A stretch of 64,000 nucleotides of DNA, taken from Melieria omissa (lineage: Eukaryota; Arthropoda; Insecta; Diptera; Ulidiidae). This document shows positions 1-10,900 of this stretch, one piece after another. Made by a program: the position numbers and the translations under genes. Each line of letters opens with the position of its first letter. Position 1 is the stretch's first letter. The DNA lies in the NCBI GenBank assembly GCA_963971225.1, contig OZ020269.1, forward strand, positions 104,936,486-105,000,485, given 5' to 3'. The notes beneath the pieces were generated by a model. It searched no databases and was not told the origin of the DNA. It worked only from the letters and a program-made list of their open reading frames with translations.

Positions 1-351
1 CTGAGAGCCACTGGTTAGCTCCGGAATCTTCCATGAAGGGATTCACAATGGGCCATTTTGGCCTCCGAGTGGAAGTGCTGCCCTTGGGACGCACACACCC
101 TTCCCTACCTAACCTAACCTATTCGCTCATAATCGAGTTCTGTGCAATATTTAGAACTAATTGCACTGAAAAATGTTTATTTTTAGAAACATTAAGTAAA
201 ATTTTACAGAAAAGTAATTAATCAATCAAGGTAAATAATCGCTTGGTCAAGTCCCTATCTGAGATTTTTGCACTTGAAATTGAAATTAACAACAAGCAAA
301 AAATATAATAAAAACAATTCATTACGTTCTTATCAATTTGGCCAAATTAAC

Positions 352-386
352 TATAAAAAGCCCTTTCACGGCCACACAAGTCAGCA
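352..386 (+). promoter_or_regulatory. TATA box and initiator of the lysozyme gene
   Basis: A TATAAAAA box starts at 352 and an arthropod-type initiator, TCAGCA, lies at 381-386. The +1 adenine at 383 is 31 bases from the box, the normal spacing. The predicted 5' leader is only 34 nt before the ATG at 417. This is a strong TATA/Inr promoter suited to high tissue-restricted output, which is known for fly lysozymes. Confidence 0.8.
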
Positions 387-416
387 GTCTACTGAAACAA
401 TCCAAAAGCAATCAAC

Positions 417-842
417 ATGAAACTCGCTGTGTTTCTGATTTTCGCGCTGGCTCTGGCCGCTCCTGCCTTTGGAAAGACCTACACTCGCTGCTCCTTGGCG
501 AAGGAGATGTTCCGCATGGGTGTGCCAAAGTCCGAGCTGCCTCAGTGGACCTGCATTGCCCAGCACGAGAGCAACTACCGCACCAATGCTGTAGGCCCCA
601 CCAACCACAACGGCTCCAGGGATTACGGCATCTTCCAGATCAACAACTACTACTGGTGCAAGCCCGCCAACGGTGCCTTCTCCTACAACGAATGCAAGCT
701 GAGCTGCAACGCTCTGCTGACCGACAACATTAGCAGAGCGGTGATATGTGCTCGCAAGATCAAGAGACAACAGGGCTGGAAAGCCTGGTCCACCTGGAAG
801 TTCTGCAATGGTAAACTGCCCAGCATCAACAACTGCTTCTAA
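417..842 (+). CDS. C-type lysozyme, secreted, strongly basic
   Basis: This 141-residue protein is a glycoside hydrolase family 22 lysozyme that cleaves bacterial peptidoglycan. Residues 1-19 form a signal peptide, with cleavage probably before KTYTRC. The catalytic pair is visible: Glu51 in QHESNY and Asp69 in [10 protein letters not shown]. All eight disulfide cysteines are present (25, 46, 81, 93, 97, 111, 130, 140). The gene is intronless, as fly lysozymes usually are, and follows a close TATA/Inr promoter. A candidate AATAAA lies near 1171. By my count the mature protein has about 17 Lys/Arg against 6 Asp/Glu. That is unlike the acidic digestive lysozymes of fly midgut and suggests a salivary, reproductive or immune role (inference). 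No second lysozyme copy is seen in the window. Confidence 0.95.
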   Translation: MKLAVFLIFALALAAPAFGKTYTRCSLAKEMFRMGVPKSELPQWTCIAQHESNYRTNAVGPTNHNGSRDYGIFQINNYYWCKPANGAFSYNECKLSCNALLTDNISRAVICARKIKRQQGWKAWSTWKFCNGKLPSINNCF

Positions 843-3302
843 ATTGATTGTTTCTGCATATCAATGAAAAAACATTTCATTAGTAATGTAATCAGTTTTG
901 TGTTTTCTGGAGGAGAAGCCAAGAAAAGTTCGTTGTCAAATTTTCAAATATAGTGAACTCGTAAAAATGTTAATATCACAACATATGAACCAACAAAATA
1001 GGAACACTTTTTCTTTACCTTACTAGTCTTAAGTATGAATTTAGTGCTAAAGTTCTCAAATACTAACAACATTTTGGGAAAAATTTATCAAGAAGTGAAC
1101 AAGATTGGAAAGTTGAATAGATTCGTGGATGGATTTTATTCAGTTCATATTATCGCGAATTCACTGTATTAATAAAAAAACCAATATGTTTGTTTGCTGT
1201 CAATTCGCACAAACTCCAACGAAGAATAGTGTATTTGTTTTATTTTGGTAAATAGTTGGTGTAAAATTTAAACTTGTAAAAAACTTAGAAGCTGGAATAA
1301 TCGTCGGATCACACTTTAACCACAGATAACTCACTCTCATACGACGAACTTGATGAGTTATCTGTGCTTCAACCGTGTACTGTGAAGGTATTTTGGAGCT
1401 CAAGACAGAAAACTTGAATAACCAAACTTTTACTACTTATTATGGAAAATATTAGTTTATCTATGCTCTCGTTTAGTTTAATCGAGCTCAACTTGTATGT
1501 GTGTGTGTGTACGATGCATTAACTTTGACTCATTTGTCCGTCTTTTGTATAAATCAATCATCAGTCTCACTAAGAAACATCAGCATTTTCTACATTTTCC
1601 TTTTCGCTTGCAGCGACATTTTGCCACTTTCAAATCTCCATGAAGTCTCATTAAAATCTTCATTAACCCAAAGTGTTAACATTTCCACTGTTCAACAAAC
1701 TTTTGCTGTCTTTTTCCATGACCATTTGACCATCCACATTTCTATCGGCCATCAGAAAGACACAACTTAACGAATTCTCTATCACTTCTTTTGCATTTTC
1801 ATTCTTTTCGGCTTCGTTCACGCTTTACCGTTGTTTTCGCATAACTCTTATTCGTTTAATGTGTATTGTTGTGTATTAATACCAGCCGCGTAATTGCTCA
1901 CGTCTTTGACCTATTGTACGGTTGACGCAAAAGTTTCGAATTTTAATTAGAGAAGAAAGCAACAAAAGTAAATAGAATCGATGAAAATCGAATCGAATCG
2001 AATTGAGAGTTGCATATAATAAATGAAAAATCGGCATGCGGTATTTGTTTGGGTTGAAATACAACACAAAAGGACATCGTGGCAATCAAAATGGTTGCAA
2101 TTTTGCTTTAACCCTTCGCTGCATGGCATTCCACATATGCAACATTAACTTTTCATAGGTTTGGAAACTATTCTATTCACCATTTTACAGTCATTCATAC
2201 TTCAGTTGTGTCTTTTATACTAAAACATTTGATTACTAATGGAATTTTGCGATTAACATTGAAAGTATGTACAAAAGAATCGAAAAAGCAATAAGTGTTT
2301 CGATTTGGTGAAATAATTTTGGTTATTGATGGCGATAGTGATATGGAGATCGCCGTCGCTCAGCTGTTCAGTGCGTTGAATTACGAGTACACTGTGACGT
2401 CTGACCTCTGTTCGACTCCCCGTAGTAGCCAACACTAAAATATTGATAAAACCTTCTTTCATTTCGGCGGTAGCGTTCTCACCAGGGTACGGAAAATGTC
2501 CGCAAAACTGCTTTCATAGATAAAGGAATTCAAAAAAATTTCATTTTTACCATCAGAACTTAACAAGCAACAAGAATTACAGTCGTGTCTGGGTATAGTG
2601 AACCCCCTATATAGTGAACACCCAAATTTTGACATCGAGTATCTAAATATAGAAAAAAATTTTAAAGCAAAAAACAAAAAGTGTTTTTTGAGTAAATAAA
2701 ACTAGTTTTTTAACAAAAATGATGACCTTGATAAAGTGAACAACTTCAATACAGAGAACAGGCCTTGCAATAATTAGTTCACTATATCCAGATGTTAAAT
2801 CATGCAACGAAGGGTTAAGACTTAATTAGAATTAGTGCTCCAGAAAATATTTTGAACTATAAGATTATGTTCCCTCTGAGCTGCGGCTCTCACTATTGAG
2901 AAACTCACTTAACCCTTTAATGCACCTCAAAAAAATTATTCAAATCGTTTGACCCCCCGCAAAATATTTTTTCAATTTTGGTGTTCCCGCATATAAGGAT
3001 GACTTCGGAGTTTGTGAGCATACGTTATAATGTTCTAACCCCAACTTGAGAATATTTATACTGAGAGTATTTTGGATTTCAAAGTTAAACTCCGTCCCAA
3101 AAGGGTTAAGGACGTACGTAATAAAACAAAAATAAAAACTTTCCCTTACAGGACCAACAATCACTGACTTCTTGAACTCAAAAACTTGTCAGCTATGCAA
3201 AAGTAGAGAACAGAAACAGCAGCCGAAGTCCTTAAAGAGGCTTATAAGTCCTGAATTTACTTTTGCAGCTAAACTTATAAAATATCACAGGACGAAGACA
3301 GG
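843..3302. other. Intergenic region, no gene seen
   Basis: AT-rich DNA between lysozyme and the first tRNA-Asp. It holds the lysozyme 3' flank, a short GT run near 1498-1510, a possible tRNA-derived repeat at 2345-2430 and a pogo-like MITE at 2580-2800. The short open frames here have no recognisable motif and no convincing splice context. Confidence 0.6.
2580..2800. mobile_element. Pogo/Tigger-like MITE, copy A (right end decayed)
   Basis: The left end is TA followed by CAGTCGTGTCTGGGTATAGT, and the inner right end contains GTTCACTATATCCAGA, its approximate inverse. The body matches the copy at 50302-50539 along its length, including 'acccaaattttgacatcgag' and 'ggccttgcaataattagttc'. The right terminus is eroded after CCAGA. 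CAGT termini next to TA are typical of pogo/Tigger-type Tc1/mariner elements. It has no coding capacity. Confidence 0.7.
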
Positions 3303-3374
3303 TCCTCGGTAGTATAGTGGTCAGTATCCCCGCCTGTCACGCGGGAGACCGGGGTTCGATTCCCCGCCGGGGAG
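3303..3374 (+). tRNA. tRNA-Asp (anticodon GTC), copy 1
   Basis: A 72-nt cloverleaf with acceptor stem TCCTCGG/CCGGGGA, discriminator G, D-arm A box, and T-arm GGGGTTCGATTCCCC carrying the B box. The anticodon GTC is at 3336-3338 in the loop CTGTCAC. No intron. A run of eight T at 3383-3390 is a good RNA polymerase III terminator. The mature sequence is identical to the copy at 5192. Confidence 0.97.
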
Positions 3375-5191
3375 GCACAAACTTTTTTTTACTTTACACA
3401 ACCATTTCAACCACAAATCATTTCATGCCACAACACTTGCAACTTCTGACTACAAAATTTGCTTCGTTTTGTTGTCTTTTACATTTCCAAAGAAATGTCC
3501 ATCAATTCTATTTGGCGTTTGCGTATTCAAGACGCATGCGCAGCAATAATTGCCAACGCATCAGTTGGGAATATGAAATTATTGCATTGCATTGCATTCA
3601 AAGGCGCAAAGTACAACACGAAGAACGCCAAAGCGACCAGCACATAACTTATTCAACGTCTGCTGCCATTCGAAAGGAAATTTAAAAATAAAAATGAATA
3701 ATTACTCATAAATAAATGTTGATTGTAAAAGTCAGATAGGAAGCATGCAAAGCCATACAAATGTTTAAATGTTCACTAAAGTCAAAAATCAAAGTCCACA
3801 TTTATTGATTCATGCAACGCTGAAGTTAAAAATCAAAGCCAAAGAACCGCAAATACATAGAATGCAATAATGCCACAACAACAGCAACACCAACAACGAC
3901 AAAAACGTTGGGACACAATCGAAGAACCCAACATTGTTGTATGCTGGTCGATCGGTGATGGAATGCAGAGCTGCGGCTACACGCTCACCGTTGCCGCTTT
4001 GTTTGCGCGTTTCGCCTGACCGGCGGTCCGTGGCCCATCATAATCGCAGTTGTTGGGGGATTTGAAAGTGAACGGCGTGTCGCTGCGGCACCGTTAACTG
4101 ATTTCAATGCCTGCGCACCTGAAGTTATGCAAACACAACAACAATGGCATCCGCCGCCCATAACGGTGACAATTCAACGGAAAACTTGGAGACATTTTAG
4201 ATTTGCTAAAATTTACAAAGAAAATAAGTATTAATAGAAATTGATTGGCCAAAAACGAAAACGCAGCGACTGAGCGCCTACGACTTTGCAACATTTTAGT
4301 GAAAGTGAATTTTGTTTACTTTGCGTTTGTTTACGTTACTGGCAAATTTACAACGCTTTTCTGGCTTCTTTAAGTCTGTTTGTTGTTATTTTTTTTGTCA
4401 GTTCCTAATTGCGCATAAGCGCAACGACACACTCACACTAACACAAATGCAAAAAAGTGCGCATGCGCACCTTTGGCCGAGCCATCAACTATCCTATGCA
4501 GCACCTATCCTACCAGCCGCCTGTCCAGCTGTCATTCAGTCATCCTTTTGCAATGTTTTATCAGTGGCGTTAAAAGTGGCAAGTAAACTTGAAACTTGTA
4601 CGCGTGCGCAGCGCAGGCGGTGAGTAAACCTGTCTGGCGCTGATTTTGTCGCCTGCTGCCTGTCAGTGGTGCAGCCCACAGCTGTTGGCCGGCGTTAAAA
4701 AAAACATGACTTAATTTGCTGTGACTTTTTTAATGCAATTAAATGGAATTAGTGTTGAGTTGAAAGAATCCAAATACAATGGTACAAATTGTTTTCAACA
4801 AGTTTTCTAAGCAAATTTTTAATTTGTGAACAATTTTAATAGACAATTTAATGGAAAGTTGGTATGAAATTAAAATTAAAAAGTAAAATATTAATAAATC
4901 AAAATAGTTATGAATTAGAAATGCAAATCAAAATGAAAAAATTGTTCAAAAATGTAGATAAATATTTAGAAATTTCAATATTAAAAGAAAAATTTAATTA
5001 CATTTGTTGTACAAGGAAATTGTTAAACTTAACTGTTGTTAAATTTGTTAAATTATAGTTTTTCTGCAATAGTCATTTAACTTTAGTTTACAATTGATGT
5101 ACTTTTTTCTTCTTATCCTTTAAAGTCCTAACTACGGCTTGCCAACTGATTAATTGCACAAGTGCCAATGTGAAAAAAGACTCTATAGAGG
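3375..5191. other. Intergenic region between two tRNA-Asp genes
   Basis: No protein gene is recognised. The stretch around 4240-4619 is less AT-rich and ends in a good splice donor (G then GTGAGTAA at 4620), so it could be an untranslated first exon of mwh. That is weak inference because no clear initiator was found. The rest is AT-rich with poly-A/T runs. Confidence 0.4.
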
Positions 5192-5263
5192 TCCTCGGTA
5201 GTATAGTGGTCAGTATCCCCGCCTGTCACGCGGGAGACCGGGGTTCGATTCCCCGCCGGGGAG
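5192..5263 (+). tRNA. tRNA-Asp (anticodon GTC), copy 2
   Basis: Identical over all 72 nt to the tRNA-Asp at 3303, including seven flanking-side acceptor pairs G7:C66 and the GTC anticodon. A T7 run (about 5270-5276) follows as pol III terminator. The 5' flank shares only GAGGTCCTCGG-like bases with copy 1, so duplication was of the tRNA and a few bases, or homogenisation keeps the genes identical. Confidence 0.97.
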
Positions 5264-5432
5264 TTTGCGTTTTTTTGTTCCTTTGGAAACAGAAACATTT
5301 TTTCGGGGAAATTTGCAATTCCGATTTAGATTCATACATTAAGTTCACTGCACACGTGCCATCTAACCCAGTAAGCGACCGCTTGAAGGTAAACATTTTT
5401 TTCTCCTTATTCATTCCGCTTGGGAGCACAAA

Positions 5433-5945
5433 GCCTTTCGCTATTTTGTTGCTATATGGCACATTGCTACATTGTGGACATCTGAACCCTCTGTGGTTTC
5501 AAGAATACATTTTTTGTTGGTCCTTAGAATAGTTTGAAGTTTTAGGAAAAATACGAAATTAAAAAACCGAATATTAAAGTTTAAAGAAGAGAAGTATACA
5601 CTTTTTTGAATGGTATATCTTGACATAGTAAAGGAAGAAGAAGCAGAAAACTTGAGATAACTGTTTAATTTGACGTTTTCTTTAAATTTAGATACTTTTT
5701 GTGTTAATTTTGGCTGAAGTAAATTAAGAAATATTTAAATTTTTGTTTAAGTTAAAAGTTGTATGTTTAAGTAATTATTACAGCCACAACGTTGTTGTTG
5801 CTCTCAATGAAAAACACTCTAAAATACCGGGTCCGAGTATAAAAATTAAACATCTCTTTTGGAATGTTGCTATTAGCCACATAGAAGCCTAAAACGTAAA
5901 ATTTAACATTTTAACATCCCCCAGTAAAAACTTGTAGCGAACGGG
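5433..5945 (-). mobile_element. TTAA-flanked (piggyBac-like) MITE, copy 1
   Basis: About 510 bp, closely similar in reverse orientation to 16911-17411. The right end is TAGCGAACGGG followed by TTAA at 5946-5949. The left end, CCTTTCGCTATTTTG, has lost its TTAA. TTAA target duplications and CCC-starting inverted repeats are hallmarks of piggyBac-type non-autonomous elements. There is no transposase. Confidence 0.7.
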
Positions 5946-7930
5946 TTAACAAGGCTTTTCCATCTGACTCGATCTGGAGCAATGGTTTTTGCGTTGTCCC
6001 ATGTGATTTATATTGACAGCTGCTAGTTCGAGTGGAGTCGAACTCCTCAAGCTTTTTTTCAGTTTTCAGTCGCCGCGACTTCTGTTCCCTTGGGGAATCT
6101 AGGCAAACGTCCTTCTTGTCTCCTGTCCATCGCCATTTTCAATGCTTTATCTGCTTAAGTAAGGGTCACCCGTTATTTTCCACACCTCATCGTTTCTGGT
6201 TGTGTTTGGCTAGAATGTTTTACAATTGATCCGCAAACTTGTTCATATACGTTTCAGGCGCGGGTTCAGAAAAATATTTCGGGGGGTTTCAAAAAGTAAT
6301 TCTTTAATAATTGTAAAATGTCTTTTAATTTGTATGTAGTATTATAAGCGATACAAATATTTCGGGGGGTTTCAACCCCCAAAACTGCCCCCCCTGAATC
6401 CGCCACTGCTACGTTTACATTGAGCCCACATGCGTAATTTGGGCACAAATTCTCAAATGCGAAGCCAAATCACGCATTTCCCCATACAAATTCAAATCTA
6501 CGAAATTACTCATTTCAACATAACGACGAAGTAAATTCGATAAAACATGACCAATTTTATCGATCGCATTACAAAATGAAAACGCTTTCAAAATCTTCAA
6601 ATACTTTTGTTCGTTTTAACAGTTCAAAATCAAAGCAAACAAAATTCATCAAAATATAAATGTTGTATTGCAATTTTCATCTGCTTGAAATATGAAGAAT
6701 CTTCTTAGCATCAAACGTATGAAATATACATGTATTCAAATATTGAAGTGTGTAGAACATAAATGCAGCAAAAAAGAAACAAATGATTTAGTCAGAAGCC
6801 GGAAGAGATCTATGAGCTGCGGCAAGAGAACATAAGCATTGAGCATTCGATATTAGTTGCCAAACAAAATGCAAATGAGGCAATGTAAACACTTTGAAAT
6901 GACTTATTTGAAATGACGCATTTAGTCTCAATGTAAACGTAGTATTACGGTCCCTGTGTGATTGTGTTCGAGATCAGTCTTGTTTTCACATAAGTATTTA
7001 ATATTCGCAACTTTGTATGCATGGAAATTTCGTAGTCGACCAACTCTTATTTTACACAGCCGGCTAAACGCGTCTTGCACGTCTATTTCGATTATTATTA
7101 TTTTTTCCTTTGTTACTTTTCACTTAACTTTTTTAAATTTATTGGCCCCTTAATATCAGTTTTGGTCTATTAAATTAATCAATTTAACATTTAGTTTGGT
7201 CTTAAACATAAACTTAAAAGTTTCTCTCAAGCAATCAATAGTCAGTTTAACCTTTTTACAACCTATTAGTCCCACTGTTCACTTGTAAAAATTAATTTGT
7301 TTAAAAAAAAGCTAAACAAAAAAACTATCAAAATCATACCGAAAAATCAATGAAAATATTCAACACTTTTCCCCACCAATTTTTATTGGCATTTTCCTCA
7401 GCCGCTGCAAGTGGGCACTCTGGCTGGTCCGCTCTGACCGGTTGTGTGCCAACTGTCCACGAATCTCATCATCAGCTCACTTTGCTCAAAGGTGTGCGCC
7501 GGCCACATTACAACAACAATCAGCGAAAATTCAAGTTGAATAAACCGTGCATGGTTTACGGGTGACGGGGGCAGCGAATACTACTTATGCCCACATTAAG
7601 TTGGCCAAAATGCCCATTAAACACAATGCTGCAGGCACACAGTGGCATTCGCTGTGAACGCAAAAAAAGTGCAATTTTGGCGCAAATTACTGTCAACTGG
7701 CAGCATTTTGTGTCGTTCCATCCATCAGTCAGCGGCAGAAAATGCAATTTTTACATTTAAATGCAGTTATTTATTTATAGTTTAACTACTTTGCAATCTT
7801 TGGCTTGTTTTATGCACTTTCGCCTCTTGACACCGGCTGGCGACCGACCGTTAGCCGAACACTTCATCAATTAGTAATCAATTTTGCTTTCTTTCGCAGT
7901 GACATTTCCACTTACTATCGCGGCTACCAA
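5946..7930. other. Intergenic region upstream of mwh coding exons
   Basis: It contains an hAT-like MITE at 6255-6408 and otherwise AT-rich sequence with no recognised gene. The segment 7361-7760 is less AT-rich but shows no convincing coding frame or promoter. An intron acceptor (tttctttcgcag) at 7889-7899 precedes the first mwh coding exon, so at least one upstream untranslated exon of mwh should lie here or further left. Confidence 0.5.
6255..6408. mobile_element. hAT-like MITE, copy 1
   Basis: Termini are CAGGCGCGGGTTCAG and CTGAATCCGCCACTG, imperfect inverted repeats. The flanking octamers ATACGTTT and CTACGTTT match at seven of eight positions, the 8-bp target duplication expected of hAT elements. 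The body has poly-G/poly-C tracts near both ends (ggggggttt, aaccccc). Related copies are at 21437-21565 and 22613-22768. Confidence 0.75.
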
Positions 7931-10900
7931 ATGGCACCGAGCGTCTGTCAAAATTCGCCCAAACTGCCACCAGCGCACAACGCAACGGCCACAGCAATGG
8001 GTGGCGGTGGCGCTGGCATTGCCATCACCTCAGCCTCCGCCTCGTCCGTTACGCAGAAGAGCAACTGCGGCGGCAGCAGCATCAACGGCTCCATGGCGTC
8101 GTACAAAATGTCCAGTTCGGAGAATAGCTGGTCGCAGCCCGTCTTCAGCAAGGTGCGTATTGCAAATCTGCATTCAGCAAGTATGAGGTGTGTCCGCGCA
8201 TTCAGTAAGCAGGATGCCAACGACACGTTTTTATGTTTGTATCATAAATAATGCACTGCTAATAGTGCCGTTAAGAAAAATTGCAAATAATTTCATTTAA
8301 TTACGACTTAACATTTTTTGTTTTTGTATAACTGTTAATGAAGTTGTCAACGATTGTGCAGCAAAATGTGCAGCAATATTGAAGTGGTGAATTGGACAGT
8401 GTGGTGATAGTAGTCCCGTATTGTCTAGTGGTTAGGATATCCGGCTCTCACCCGGAAGGCCCGGGTTCGATTCCCGGTACGGGAAGGTTTTCTTTTTGAT
8501 TTATTTTTTAAATATTATTAAGGTTTTAAAAATTAGTAAGGGAGAGGGCTGAGTTGTGAACCAGGCTGGGGTGTGAACCATTGCCGTTTTTTCTTTCCCT
8601 AATTGACAAATCGCCAATCTTTCAACTGTCAATTTTGTCTTATGATATGACTCTGCATTTGTGGTTACACCGAAGTACAAACACGTATTGCTTGTGGCAG
8701 CAATCGAGTTTGAAAGACATCGTGTTTGAAAATCGACTGCGAAAACTTGTTGGCTTTTTTTTAAAGTGCTATCCAAGAGACTGAGCTTATTGCAAAAAGT
8801 CTGTGTAATACATGTTTATTTAGTGTTTTGATTCTATTTTACGATGCAATATTTGTTTATGTCGAATTATGATTGGAAGTGTCGTTTATTTTAAAGTTTC
8901 CAAAATGGCATCGTGGTTGGGCTGTGAACCACCTGTTTTTCGTACTACATTTGTTCTAACACTGTCAAATATGGACGGATATATAAAAATAAAGTCATTT
9001 TATATAATTTCACTCGATTTCGTTGTGTTCACTTGAAGTGAGCCAATACGAGAACACGTTCGTATTTCACATGCAAACATTCCGACACAGATTAGGATGA
9101 AAATTTAAAAAATTGAGCAGTTTCATTCATTGCGATTTTTTGGCCTAAGAAGCGTCATTATAACTTTTTTTCACCTCTTGAGGCTTCCTGATTAAATAAA
9201 TTCTCAATGTACTTAAAAATTATGGGTGTTTTCTTCGTATTTTCCGACTTTAATAGGGATTTTCCAGATGGTTCACAACCCAGCCACTTTTTTGAAAAAG
9301 CGAAAAATCACGTTCTCAGAAAATTGGACGTAGAGAGTTATATTTCAATCAAAACGGTAATCTGTCTTCATAACAAAGTTGCGTTATATATTCACCTTTC
9401 CAACGGTATCTTCGATTTTTCGATATCTTTATTCTGTGAAAAGTTAGAGCCAAAAAACAAAACCCGGTTCACACCCCAGCCCTCTCCCTTACACCTAAGT
9501 CTGTTTTTACACGGTAGATTGGTTCCAGAAGAAGCCGTGTAAAAAAAAACCGTGTAAAAAAAGACATTGATCGTATACAAAAATGGGTGATTTGTTCCTA
9601 ATCTCTAAAACCTATTAAAATTTCTTTACCAAACACGTCTTATTGCATTGACAGTTCACAAAATATTAACACGTTTCAATTGCTCTGACCAGTAAATTTT
9701 ATTGTATGCACATAAAGGGAATTCCCCTAAATTAGTGCTATTCACATTTGCTTTGACCAGTAAAAATTGCTTGTACGCGCTAAAAGGGAATTCACTTAAA
9801 TCTTTAAGCTAGTGTTCGCAAACTATCGATAGCACTATCGATACTATCGATGGTTTCAGACTTTTTTTCTTTCATAAATACTTTTTTGTGATATGAACAT
9901 ACTTCGCAAAAATTAAATTTGACAAAAAAAATTTAAGTACATAAAATTTCAAATCGTGCTAAATGGAATAAAATCGTGTAAAAAAATTAAAAATATTCAA
10001 TTTTCAAACCGTGTTATATCAAAACCGTGTAAAAAAAGACCGTGTAAAAACAGACTTAGGTGTACATATTTAAAAAGATTTATAAATGTTTTGTTTTGTA
10101 TTTAAAATATTTTTGTAAGAATCTTAATCTTTAAATGCATAGAGTATCTTCCTATCTCATGTTTTGTTCTTAATGCCAGCTACTAGCAGTAAAGTAAATG
10201 TTTTAAAAGTGTTTTTTGTATTAAGATATCGTACAAAATTATATCGGCGTTTAATTTAAATATGCAGACATGAACATTATGCCAACTATGCAGTTGCAGA
10301 CTAAATTGAAGCTAAACAGAAAAAATATAGCAACGGAATATATGAACAGCCACTGTTATCTATAGCGCCGAAATCAATCTTTTTGTTAACAAATTGTACA
10401 TAACTTTTAAATTTAAATGGGTTTTATAATTAATAATATAGTAAATTTGTATATTGTAAAGTTACATTACATGAAATATTCAACAAAAATAAAATAATTG
10501 AAAAATATATTACAAAAATGTTTTTCAAAATCAATAAAATATTAATTAAATAATTAAAAACAATACATTATAAAAAAATTAAATTAAAAAAAATTGATTG
10601 TTCTACATAATTAAAAACTACTAAAAAATATATTTAAAAAATTTTATAAAAATCAATAAAATATAATAATTAAATAATTAAAAACAATACATTATAAAAA
10701 ATTAAATTAAAAAAAGGGTTGTTCTACATAATTAAAAACTATATCATACAAAATATTTAACAAAAATAAATACATAAAATAATTAAAAAATATATTTAAA
10801 AACATTTTATAAAAATCAATAAAATATATTAATTAAATAATTAAAAACAATACATTATAAAAACTGAAATTAAAAAAAATAAATTTTTCTACATTATTAA

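Noticed and set aside
3317..3685. A 122-codon plus-strand frame starting inside the tRNA-Asp
   Set aside because: Its first third is tRNA read-through, and the same start peptide appears at 5170-5532 over the second tRNA-Asp. No promoter or family match.
4312..4623. 103-codon frame (MFTLRLFTLLANLQ)
   Set aside because: Ends in a splice-donor-like sequence and looks more like an untranslated exon or chance frame; no homology recognised.
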